Source: Spirochaetaceae bacterium (GTDB taxonomy: Bacteria > Spirochaetota > Spirochaetia > Treponematales > Breznakiellaceae). Taken from it: DNA of 23,354 nucleotides. Under the pieces are notes generated by a model that did not search any database, was not told where the DNA came from, and saw nothing but the letters and a program-made list of their open reading frames with translations. The position numbers and the translations under genes are program-made. Of this stretch, positions 14,769 through 21,077 are shown piece after piece (position 1 is the stretch's first letter; every line of letters starts with the position of its first letter). The stretch covers positions 1 to 23,354 of the forward strand of contig JAIRTD010000249.1 of NCBI GenBank assembly GCA_031255115.1. Reading direction: 5' to 3'.

Positions 14769-16678
14769 TCCGGAACGGCCTTGGAAAGAAGGCGCAGCCC
14801 CGGCCTTGGACAAAGCGCCGTAACCGCCCGGGCCAGGCCCTGCGCGTCAAGGCCGTAACGGGCAAGGAGTTCGTCCCGGCGCCCAAGGCCGGCAAAGGTA
14901 TCGGGAACGCCCTGGCCGCAAACCAGGGTAGAAAGCCGCCTGCTCAAGGCAAGGGCGGCGGCGTATTCTCCGATGCCGCCGGAGCGTATGCCGTCCTCGG
15001 CAAAGAGCACCGTCTCATACCGGGAAAGAATCGAAACGAGGTATTCTTCATCAATGGGCTTGATAAAACGGAGATTGTAAAGATCGGCGTCAATGCCTTC
15101 GTTCTCAAGCAGGGCCGCCGCCTCAAGGGCCTGGGAAAAGAGGCTGCCGGTAAAGGCGATAAGCGCCTTTCCGCCCTTTTCGCGGACAAAAACGCCCTTG
15201 CCCTTTTCCAGAGGAAGGGCGAAAGACTCATGCCCGGCAGGACAGGCCGCCTTTGGATAGCGTATAATGGCAGGGGACGAAAGCTCCGCGGCATAGGCCA
15301 GCATGGATTCGAGTTCGGCCCTGCCCGCGGGGGCCAGTATGGTCATGCCGGGAACCTGCCGGAAGAGGGCCAGGTCAAAAATGCCCTGGTGGGTCTCGCC
15401 GTCGTCGCCTACCAGCCCGTCTCGTTCAACGGCAAAAATCACCGGAATGCGCTGTAACGCCGCGTCGTGGAAAAGCTGGTCCGCGGCCCGCTGCATAAAG
15501 GTTGAATATATGGCGGCAACCGGCCGGAGCCCCCTGGCCGCAAGTCCTGCGGAAAAAGTAACCGCGTGTTCCTCGGCAATGCCTACGTCAAAAAAACGCT
15601 CCGGAAATTCAGCTTTAAAAGGACCGAGGCCGGTTCCCTTTTCCATGGCCGCGGTAACCGCCACAATACGGCTGTCCTTTCTTGCAAGGGCGCTCAGGGC
15701 CTCCGAAAAAACCGTGGTAAACGAAGGCGCGCTCCCCGGTTCCACAAGGCCGTCCTCAACGGAAAAAGACGAAACCCCGTGGTAGTGTCCCGGATCATCT
15801 TCGGCAAAGGCATAACCCTTGCCCTTGCGGGTAATTACATGGACCACTACGGGCTTGCCCAGCTTTTTGACATCTTTAAGCACCTGTTCCAGCACAGGCA
15901 GATTGTGGCCTTCAATGGGACCGACATACTCAAAACCCAGATCAACGAAGAAGTTATCCGTATAGAACAGGGCCTTGATACCCTTTTTTACCCTGATCAT
16001 GACATCGTAGATAAGCGGGCCGAAAAAAGGAAAATGCTTTACCAGACGGTCTATGCCCCGCCGTATGCTCTGGTATTTTGACTTCATGCTGAGACGGCTG
16101 AGATATTTTGAAAGCCCGCCCACATTGGGGCTTATGGACATCTTGTTGTCGTTGAGAATTACCACCAGGGGAAGATCAAGCTGCCCGGCGTGGGAAAGAG
16201 CCTCATAGGCAAGGCCGCCGGTAAGGGCGCCGTCGCCGATAAGCGCCACAACCCTTCCGCTTCCGCCTGAAAGCGCCTCCCCGGCAAGAAGCCCCAGGGC
16301 GGCCGAAATTGAAGTAGAGGCATGGCCGGTATCAAACGCGTCGTGGGGGCTTTCATCTTTTTTGGGAAAACCGGAAATCCCCCCGGAACGGCGCAGCGTT
16401 TCGAAAGAAGCGGCCCTTCCGGTGAGTATTTTATGGGTATAACACTGGTGCCCCACATCAAAAACCAGTTTGTCATGGGGAGAATCAAAAACCCGGTGCA
16501 GGGCTATGGTAAGCTCCACCGCGCCAAGATTGGAAGCAAGATGACCGCCGTTACGGCTTACCGTGGACACAATGAGGGAGCGTATTTCCGAAGCCAGTAC
16601 CTTTAATTCGGCGTAACTCAGCCGCTGTAAATCTTCCGGCCCGTGAATATCTTGAAGCAGCGGCTGTCTATGCGTCAT
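14765..16678 (-). CDS. dxs: 1-deoxy-D-xylulose-5-phosphate synthase (DXS)
   Basis: DXS joins pyruvate and glyceraldehyde 3-phosphate using thiamine diphosphate, the first step of the MEP isoprenoid pathway. The 637-residue protein is close to the usual length. It shows NGGHLASNLGAVEL with H46, the ThDP/Mg motif GDGALTGG (148-155) through NDNKMSISPN (176-185), and the DVGIAEEHAVTFSAG block of the pyrimidine-binding domain, followed by a transketolase C-terminal domain. ATG 16678 is preferred because MTHRQPLLQDI aligns with DXS N-termini. The longer frame to 16756 would run through the predicted promoter and has no ribosome site. No clear Shine-Dalgarno precedes 16678; the start may be leaderless. 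It heads the ten-gene operon. Confidence 0.96.
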   Translation of the reverse strand: MTHRQPLLQDIHGPEDLQRLSYAELKVLASEIRSLIVSTVSRNGGHLASNLGAVELTIALHRVFDSPHDKLVFDVGHQCYTHKILTGRAASFETLRRSGGISGFPKKDESPHDAFDTGHASTSISAALGLLAGEALSGGSGRVVALIGDGALTGGLAYEALSHAGQLDLPLVVILNDNKMSISPNVGGLSKYLSRLSMKSKYQSIRRGIDRLVKHFPFFGPLIYDVMIRVKKGIKALFYTDNFFVDLGFEYVGPIEGHNLPVLEQVLKDVKKLGKPVVVHVITRKGKGYAFAEDDPGHYHGVSSFSVEDGLVEPGSAPSFTTVFSEALSALARKDSRIVAVTAAMEKGTGLGPFKAEFPERFFDVGIAEEHAVTFSAGLAARGLRPVAAIYSTFMQRAADQLFHDAALQRIPVIFAVERDGLVGDDGETHQGIFDLALFRQVPGMTILAPAGRAELESMLAYAAELSSPAIIRYPKAACPAGHESFALPLEKGKGVFVREKGGKALIAFTGSLFSQALEAAALLENEGIDADLYNLRFIKPIDEEYLVSILSRYETVLFAEDGIRSGGIGEYAAALALSRRLSTLVCGQGVPDTFAGLGRRDELLARYGLDAQGLARAVTALCPRPGLRLLSKAVPE

Positions 16679-16685
16679 ATCCCAA

Positions 16686-16714
16686 AGTATATACGAAAAA
16701 TCCTTCCCTGTAAG
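16686..16714 (-). promoter_or_regulatory. Promoter of the dxs operon
   Basis: On the minus strand CTTACA (16714-16709) and TATACT (16691-16686) are 17 bp apart. The predicted transcription start falls at about 16679-16680, at or next to the dxs ATG (16678). No other convincing promoter was seen further down the operon, where genes overlap or nearly abut. Confidence 0.55.
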
Positions 16715-16761
16715 GCATAAAAAGGGCTTTTTTCGACCGGTAAAGCTGCCGCGCAAAGAAC

Positions 16762-16785
16762 AAAAAAACCGCAGAAATTCTGCGG
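16762..16785 (-). terminator. Rho-independent terminator of the 29-codon ribosomal protein gene
   Basis: On the minus strand the perfect stem CCGCAG/CTGCGG (16785-16769) with a 5-nt loop is followed at once by seven T (16768-16762). It lies about 130 nt after the stop of the small gene and before the dxs promoter, insulating the two transcripts. Confidence 0.9.
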
Positions 16786-16916
16786 AATTCTTTGAGCAAA
16801 ACGGTAATCAACAACCCGGCCGTCTTTAGATGGAAAAACCGGCCCGGATTATCAGCCTTGTCCAATAACCCGCCCGGCTATTGAACAAGTCCTTTACAAC
16901 TCTATTTTTTACAGAA
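16786..16916 (-). other. Structured 3' untranslated region with two further hairpins
   Basis: Between the small gene and its terminator no reading frame is convincing. In the minus-strand RNA, 16889-16879 pairs with 16867-16857 as an 11-bp stem (one U-G pair) around the 11-nt loop. A second stem pairs the CCGGGCCG region (16847-16840) with CGGCCGG (16822-16816), with one bulge. The region may be a 3' UTR protecting the mRNA, or the body of a small RNA. Confidence 0.45.
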
Positions 16917-17006
16917 CTATTTATTCTTGTGCCTGTTTTTTCTGAGCTTCTTCTTCCGTTTATGGGTGGCGATCTTCTTGAGTTTGCGCTTTCTTCCGCA
17001 GGGCAC
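16917..17006 (-). CDS. AURKAIP1/COX24-domain small ribosomal protein, 29 residues (mS38/bS22-like)
   Basis: The 30-codon frame starts with GTG and encodes a very basic peptide beginning MPCGRKRKLKKIATHKRK and continuing KKLRKNRHKNK. The ATHKRKK-LRKNRHK core matches the AURKAIP1/COX24 C-terminal domain of mitochondrial mS38. Short bacterial members in Bacteroidota and spirochaetes are regarded as small-subunit ribosomal proteins related in position to mycobacterial bS22 (family knowledge, from memory). AAGGAG lies 6 nt before the GTG. The gene has its own promoter and terminator. Almost every codon position fits the family, so it is a real gene despite its size. It probably binds 16S rRNA near the decoding region, by analogy only. 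Frames on the opposite strand here are its antisense shadows. Confidence 0.9.
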   Translation of the reverse strand: MPCGRKRKLKKIATHKRKKKLRKNRHKNK

Positions 17007-17030
17007 TACCGTCTCCTTGTAAAAAAATAC

Positions 17031-17082
17031 ATCCCCTATCAGGGAATCTCCAAAGTATGGAACATGTTTTAAAAAAGGTCAA
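17031..17082 (-). promoter_or_regulatory. Promoter and 5' hairpin of the small ribosomal protein gene
   Basis: On the minus strand TTGACC (17082-17077) and CATACT (17059-17054) are separated by 17 bp, predicting a start near 17047. The transcript would open with a 7-bp hairpin, ATTCCCT-GAT-AGGGGAT (17047-17031), then a U-rich spacer and the AAGGAG at 17018-17013. The hairpin could stabilise the 5' end or be a regulatory site. Confidence 0.6.
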
Positions 17083-17145
17083 GCGCAGTTACCAGTAACC
17101 TTTCTGACGGCTCAAACCGCAGACCCGGGCAAAAATTCCGCCTGA

Positions 17146-17174
17146 TAGACAGGCCGGGCGGCCCTGTATACAAT
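17146..17174 (+). promoter_or_regulatory. Promoter of the unknown exported protein gene
   Basis: TAGACA (17146-17151) and TACAAT (17169-17174), each matching the sigma-70 consensus at five of six positions, are 17 bp apart. The -10 ends 6 bp before the ATG at 17181, and no Shine-Dalgarno precedes it, so a leaderless transcript is likely. Confidence 0.5.
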
Positions 17175-17180
17175 TTTCCT

Positions 17181-18137
17181 ATGATGAAGAAGCCGCATAG
17201 GCCGCGGCGCTTGTTTTTTGCGCTGTTTTTGCTGTGTTGCGCCGCCTGCGCCGTCTTTTTTTCGCGGCGTCCGGTTTTGCTGATTCTGGACGGGCCCTTT
17301 GTTGTTCTCTACGGGGAAGGGCGGCTCAAGGCGCGTTCATTTATCACGGGCCTGAGCCTTTTCAGGCCGGTCAAGACCGTGCTGCTCTCCGACGCCATAG
17401 GGCCCGACGGCGTTGCCCTTGCCGCGGCGGACCGGGCCAAAAAGCCCTACGCGGCGCTGTTTCCCGGCCGTTACCGCGAAGGGGCGGAACTCTACGCTGC
17501 CCAGCGGCCGCTGACCCATACCATCGTGCTGCTTGAACCGGGGATAAAGGCCCCCCCAACAGGGGACCGTCCCGAAGGCGCCGGAAATGGAAGCTTTGGA
17601 GGCCCCGGAGACGGAGAAGCGCCTCAAGGCTATCCGCGCTTTTTGGAACGGGATCTAAGGGCAGATTTGTACCGCGCGGGCCTGGCCGCAGCTCTGCTTG
17701 CCCAGGACAGGGAAGGCCTTACAGCCTGTCTTACCGGCCCCGGCATGGGAGATACGGAAAAAGAAGCCTTCGCGCTGGGCATGGCCGGCGTTTCAGGCGA
17801 AGTCCGCTATATTTCTTCTGAATTGGAGCTTCCCCCTGACGAAACCCTTGCGGCGGCAGTGTTTTTTGGCCCCGCGGAGCGTCTTTTTATGAGAAAAGCC
17901 CCCTATCCGGTGGTACTTTTCACCTGGATGGACCTTTCCCTGGCGCCGGACAATGTAGCGGTGGTTTTTGACGATTCTCTTCCATCTTTAGCTGTCCGGG
18001 CCGTTAAAATGGCCGCCCTGGACAGGACCGGAGAAGGCCCCGCCGCCTCAATACCCGCCTCAATCCATATTATTCAAAAAAACGCCGGAAAACCCCTTTT
18101 AAGCCTCTCCCGGCAAAAACCCCCTGAGAATTACTGA
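17181..18137 (+). CDS. Exported protein of unknown function, periplasmic-binding-like
   Basis: I do not recognise a family with certainty. The 318-residue protein begins with a basic stretch and a hydrophobic segment (about 11-27, LFFALFLLCCAACAVFF), so it is exported. C20 or C23 could be a relaxed spirochaetal lipobox. Residues 31-120 and 153-290 have alternating strand/helix character. Segments such as YRAGLAAALLAQ followed by GMAGVSGEVRYIS recall the second half of type-I periplasmic binding proteins; this fold assignment is inference. Between the halves, residues 123-152 form a Gly/Pro-rich low-complexity linker. Two ATG codons are adjacent (17181, 17184). It is followed after 89 bp by the flaA promoter, so it need not be co-transcribed with flaA. 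Confidence 0.75.
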   Translation: MMKKPHRPRRLFFALFLLCCAACAVFFSRRPVLLILDGPFVVLYGEGRLKARSFITGLSLFRPVKTVLLSDAIGPDGVALAAADRAKKPYAALFPGRYREGAELYAAQRPLTHTIVLLEPGIKAPPTGDRPEGAGNGSFGGPGDGEAPQGYPRFLERDLRADLYRAGLAAALLAQDREGLTACLTGPGMGDTEKEAFALGMAGVSGEVRYISSELELPPDETLAAAVFFGPAERLFMRKAPYPVVLFTWMDLSLAPDNVAVVFDDSLPSLAVRAVKMAALDRTGEGPAASIPASIHIIQKNAGKPLLSLSRQKPPENY

Positions 18138-18154
18138 AAAAACATAGTAAGGGT

Positions 18155-18183
18155 TTGACAAAGCCGATTCTACGAAATATAAT
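18155..18183 (+). promoter_or_regulatory. Consensus sigma-70 promoter of the flaA pair
   Basis: A perfect TTGACA (18155-18160), a 17-bp spacer and a perfect TATAAT (18178-18183) lie upstream of the first flaA gene. The start would be near 18190, leaving a leader of about 37 nt with AAAGGAG before the ATG. Sigma-70-type control of flaA, in contrast to sigma-28 control of flaB, is known in spirochaetes. Confidence 0.9.
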
Positions 18184-18226
18184 AAACATAATCTGTTTTC
18201 TTTAAAGATTGTAAAAGGAGTACGGG

Positions 18227-18964
18227 ATGAAACACGGTAGTTTCAGGGTAGCTTGTTTCTTCGTTCTGGCCGCCTTCTTAGCTTTCTCTGCCTTCGGTGA
18301 TGAAAATACTGTAGTGTTGGAATCTATCGTTCTGGAAAGTTTTGATGGTGATTCGGAGTATGAGTGGCGTCTTGACGCCAGCAGATTCGCTACCAAGACC
18401 GATGAAGATACCTTTCCTAAAATGGCCTATGCCGAAGCCTGGCCGGTTGCGGTTTTTGGCAATAACCGGGAAGGCAAGGATCTAAGGAGCCTGGGTATTT
18501 GGGGCAAGTTTGACCGCCGGGGATACAACTGGATTGATTTCTACCCCGTGGCCAGGGACTCTGGCGACGACGCCGAACCGGTGGAAATTCCCATACCGGG
18601 CAGGATTCAAATTATGGACCTGTGGGTCTGGGGTTCTAACTTCAACTATTACCTCGAGGCCTATATCAGGGATTATCTGGGAGTGGTGCATACCATTTAT
18701 ATGGGAAGCGTCTCCCACGAAGGCTGGAAGAATATGCGGGTCCCCATACCCAACAATATTCCCCAGGCCAGGCGTTTCCTCCCCAAACTGGAATCCCTCA
18801 CCTTTGTAAAGTTCCGTCTCTGGACCACGCCGGCCGAACAAGTCGATAACTTCTACATCTACTTTGACCAGTTCAAGATATTGACCGATACCTTTGAGAG
18901 TCTGTTTGACGGCGACGCCCTGACGGATCCTGAATTTATTCAGAAAACCTGGAATTCGAACTAA
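18227..18964 (+). CDS. flaA: Flagellar filament outer-layer (sheath) protein FlaA, first copy
   Basis: FlaA proteins coat the FlaB core of the periplasmic flagella of spirochaetes. The 245-residue protein has an N-terminal signal peptide (about 1-24, hydrophobic VACFFVLAAFLAFSAFG). Family features include LESFDGD, an aromatic-rich middle (GRIQIMDLWVWGSNFNYYLEA), GWKNMRVPIPN and YIYFDQFKILTD near the C-terminus. AAAGGAG stands 6-7 nt upstream of the ATG. It has a full-consensus promoter and is followed 12 nt later by a second flaA, so the pair is co-transcribed. Export by Sec, not by the flagellar secretion system, fits the signal peptide. Confidence 0.93.
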   Translation: MKHGSFRVACFFVLAAFLAFSAFGDENTVVLESIVLESFDGDSEYEWRLDASRFATKTDEDTFPKMAYAEAWPVAVFGNNREGKDLRSLGIWGKFDRRGYNWIDFYPVARDSGDDAEPVEIPIPGRIQIMDLWVWGSNFNYYLEAYIRDYLGVVHTIYMGSVSHEGWKNMRVPIPNNIPQARRFLPKLESLTFVKFRLWTTPAEQVDNFYIYFDQFKILTDTFESLFDGDALTDPEFIQKTWNSN

Positions 18965-18976
18965 TTGGAGGCAGCG

Positions 18977-19699
18977 ATGAAAAAATACATCCTGATTGCG
19001 TTATGCGCGCTTGTTTCGGGTTTTATATACGCCCAGCAGTCCCCCGAAGTCGGCGGCCCGGATCCTGAACGGATAGGCATTGACGCCGCTCAGCAGCAAC
19101 TTAAAGAAGTCTCGGTGGACAAATTCGAAAAGGACGGCTTCTGGCATTCAACCATGTCCAGCGACGACGGCTATCCCACCACCAGACTCTTCCTGGGCGC
19201 GCCCATGGGCAAGACCCCCATCCCCGAAGAAGAAGGCATGGATATCCCCGACAGATACGTCCTGGGAACCAGGGTCGACTATCTGCACCGGGGCTATACA
19301 TCCTTTACCATCTACCCCTCCCGGCCCATACCCATCGAGGGAATCTGCAAAACCGTATCGGTCTGGGTAATAGGACGGAATTTTAACCATGTCTTAAAAC
19401 TCCTCCTCCAGGACGCGGCGGGCAATGATTTTGAACTCTACATCGGTAAACTCAACTTCCTCGGCTGGAAAAAGATGACCGTAGCCATCCCCCCCCAAAG
19501 CGGCGACGGCCACGGCATCGTACAGCGGGATTACCACTACAACCACATGATGGGCATCAAGATAACCGGTTTCCGCGTTGAGTGCGACCCCATGGAAGCC
19601 TACGGAAGCTACTACATCTATTTTGACGATCTCCGCGCGGTAACAGACCTCTTTGCCGAAGACAGCCGCGACGAAGACGATATGAACGATACCTGGTAA
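18977..19699 (+). CDS. flaA: Flagellar filament outer-layer (sheath) protein FlaA, second copy
   Basis: This 240-residue paralogue shares the FlaA layout with the preceding gene: signal peptide MKKYILIALCALVSGFIYA (cleavage before QQ), YTSFTIYPSRPIPIEG, KTVSVWVIGRNFNHVLKLL, GWKKMTVAIP and YIYFDDLRAVTDLF. The ATG at 18977 is chosen because GGAGG lies 5 nt upstream and the signal peptide starts there. The in-frame TTG at 18965 overlaps that ribosome site. Identity to the first copy is limited to the motif blocks, so this is an old duplication. The C-terminus is very acidic (EDSRDEDDMND). The two products probably form different sheath subunits. Confidence 0.93.
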   Translation: MKKYILIALCALVSGFIYAQQSPEVGGPDPERIGIDAAQQQLKEVSVDKFEKDGFWHSTMSSDDGYPTTRLFLGAPMGKTPIPEEEGMDIPDRYVLGTRVDYLHRGYTSFTIYPSRPIPIEGICKTVSVWVIGRNFNHVLKLLLQDAAGNDFELYIGKLNFLGWKKMTVAIPPQSGDGHGIVQRDYHYNHMMGIKITGFRVECDPMEAYGSYYIYFDDLRAVTDLFAEDSRDEDDMNDTW

Positions 19700-19710
19700 A
19701 TAAGCAAGCG

Positions 19711-19732
19711 GGGGGCGCATTTCCATGCCCCC
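19711..19732 (+). terminator. Hairpin after the flaA pair, possible terminator
   Basis: GGGGGC at 19711-19716, with AT at 19719-19720 after a 2-nt bulge, pairs with ATGCCCCC (19725-19732) around a 4-nt loop, 11 nt after the stop. It lacks a following T tract, so intrinsic termination is uncertain. Confidence 0.4.
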
Positions 19733-19765
19733 GCCGCCAGGCATCGCCAGCACTTCGCGCCCCCC

Positions 19766-19822
19766 TACGCGCGCGCCCCCAGGGCACGCGCTACCCCCGA
19801 ACAAATAACCCCAGAGAGCGGG
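19766..19822. repeat. Palindromic repeat element, copy 1
   Basis: An imperfect palindrome from TACGCGCG to CACGCGCTA (19766-19793) has a GCCC/GGGC inner stem. It is followed by CCCCC, an AAATAACCCC tract and GAGAGCGG. The same order occurs in copy 2 at 19921-19977, 155 bp further on. Confidence 0.55.
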
Positions 19823-19920
19823 TCCCGGCGATGATGCGGGAACTCCCCCGCGAACCGGTGAGCGGGTTCTTTAGGCCAAATAGAGTCCCGGTATGCCAAT
19901 GTGTCTCGAAGGGCCGCCTA

Positions 19921-19977
19921 TAGCGCGAGCCCATAGGTCTCGCGCTACCCCCCAGCTAAATGATCCCACGGAGAGCG
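19921..19977. repeat. Palindromic repeat element, copy 2
   Basis: TAGCGCGAG (19921-19929) pairs perfectly with CTCGCGCTA (19939-19947), with an inner CC/GG pair. CCCCC, AAATGATCCCA and GGAGAGCGG follow, matching the arrangement of copy 1. It runs directly into another perfect 6-bp stem, GCGGAC-GACAA-GTCCGC. Confidence 0.65.
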
Positions 19978-20073
19978 GACGACAAGTCCGCGCCTCCCTG
20001 ATAGACACGCGGAAGAAGAAAACCACAAAGTCGAATCGAATCAGAGCTTCGTAGTAGCAGAAGTTCACTATGG

Positions 20074-20805
20074 TCAGCGGGGCCGGCGCTTTTTTGGATT
20101 TCTCCGTTTGTATAGCCAGGCTCTGCCTTTTTTGCCTGTTCTTTCGACAAGCTTAAGCCGGGTGAGGACATAGGCTGCTTTGCGGGCCGTTGTTTCGTTT
20201 ATGTTTGCTGTTTGGGCGAGGTCCTTGACGGTAAAATCCGCTTCCAGTTCGGCGGGTATAAAGCGCGTATAGGACGCGATTCCTTCAAGATTTATGGTTT
20301 CGTGAAACTCAAGGAGCTTTCTGTCCGCTATGCTTACCCCTTTACGCCGCCAGGAACCTTTGCCGTCCTGTATACGGTGTTCGACCGCGTCCACCAGGGC
20401 AAGTTCTATGCTCAGGTTGGAAAGGGAAGGGAGCAGGGGGGCGTAGATCAGCTCGTTAAAAATATCCCAGGCGCTGCCTTTTTTGGGGCTCTTCCGCTGC
20501 CTGAGCAGCTTTTCTTCAGTATCGTACACCTCAATGAGACATGTTTTTATCACCGGATAGACAATAACGAGTTTTTCTTTTCTGCTCAGGCGCTCTGCCT
20601 TTTGGTAAATTGCCGCAAAATTGGCGGTCTGTACCTCGATAATGGTCCCTGAGGCGTCTATGCCGTCGCAGACAAAGCCCTGGTGGACAACTTCAGTCTT
20701 TCCCCCCTTGCCGGTATAGCGGGTTTTAAGGGCCTTATGCAGCGAAGTTTCCCGGCGGGTGCCTATGCCGTTTGGCCGGCTTTGCAAGGCCTTTGTCCGG
20801 GGCAT
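20074..20805 (-). CDS. Unknown protein, PD-(D/E)XK-like domain plus C-terminal winged helix
   Basis: The 243-residue protein is not one I can name. Residues 20-90 look like a PD-(D/E)XK nuclease-type core. A helix SLHKALKTRY is preceded by E19, then come VCDGID with D47, a strand IIEVQT with E57 and Q59, and a KLVIVYPV strand. A D-x9-E-x-Q arrangement is a known variant of the active site. Residues 180-235 (DFTVKDLAQTANINETTARK, then AAYVLTRLKLVERTG) form a clear winged helix-turn-helix, and the end is strongly basic. The start ATG overlaps the stop of the upstream 83-residue gene by 1 nt (TGATG), so the two are translated together. DNA binding is likely; nuclease activity is inference. Confidence 0.75.
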   Translation of the reverse strand: MPRTKALQSRPNGIGTRRETSLHKALKTRYTGKGGKTEVVHQGFVCDGIDASGTIIEVQTANFAAIYQKAERLSRKEKLVIVYPVIKTCLIEVYDTEEKLLRQRKSPKKGSAWDIFNELIYAPLLPSLSNLSIELALVDAVEHRIQDGKGSWRRKGVSIADRKLLEFHETINLEGIASYTRFIPAELEADFTVKDLAQTANINETTARKAAYVLTRLKLVERTGKKGRAWLYKRRNPKKRRPR

Positions 20806-21056
20806 CAGGGGCCGGCCTGTACATAGGGGACCAGTTCGTCGGCGCTGAGTTGTTCGAGGAAATGCAGGGTTTCGCTGCCGCCCCGGCCTTCCTTGACCTG
20901 TATGCGATGCACCCTGAATACAATCATTTTATTGGTTCTCAGGGGAAGCTCCAGTTCGCGGCCGTTAATGTCAACCAGGGCGTTGACCGGGAGCCTTCCC
21001 GGTATCTCCTGGGCGTCCCCTTCAGGAAACACAATGAAATATTCATTGATGACCAT
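20805..21056 (-). CDS. Small protein of unknown function, partner of the PD-(D/E)XK-like gene
   Basis: The 83-residue product (MVINEYFIVFPEGDAQEIPG...) has no signal peptide or membrane helix. It appears beta-rich in its first 55 residues, with an acidic helical end (FLEQLSADELVPYV). I know no family for it. The GC3-rich codon use and the TGATG overlap with the downstream gene argue that it is real. A weak GAG precedes the ATG by about 5 nt. It is divergent from the division cluster and separated from mraZ by 236 bp. Confidence 0.7.
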   Translation of the reverse strand: MVINEYFIVFPEGDAQEIPGRLPVNALVDINGRELELPLRTNKMIVFRVHRIQVKEGRGGSETLHFLEQLSADELVPYVQAGP

Positions 21057-21077
21057 AGCTCAGAGCATATCCCAAAT

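Larger units (their letters stand above)
19700..20073. other. 374-bp stretch without a supported gene
   Basis: Small frames exist on both strands, but none has a ribosome site, family resemblance or normal composition. The stretch is dominated by inverted and direct repeats: the hairpin after flaA, two copies of a palindromic element (19766-19822 and 19921-19977), and the stem GCGGAC/GTCCGC (19975-19991). No tRNA cloverleaf was found. Confidence 0.6.

Noticed and set aside
16679..16756. A longer DXS start at 16756.
   Set aside because: The extra 26 residues would come from the predicted promoter region and do not resemble DXS N-termini.
16881..17072. A 63-residue plus-strand frame with a hydrophobic start.
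   Set aside because: It is the antisense of the 29-codon ribosomal protein gene and has no ribosome site of its own.
19871..20068. A 65-codon minus-strand frame in the repeat-rich gap.
   Set aside because: It runs through palindromic repeats, lacks a ribosome site, and has an unusual composition. It is more likely the translation of a repeat element.
19700..20073. A possible tRNA or degraded gene in the gap after flaA.
   Set aside because: GAACC/GGTTC-like pairs were seen near 19852-19869, but no cloverleaf, anticodon arm or CCA end could be built, and no frame resembles a protein family.
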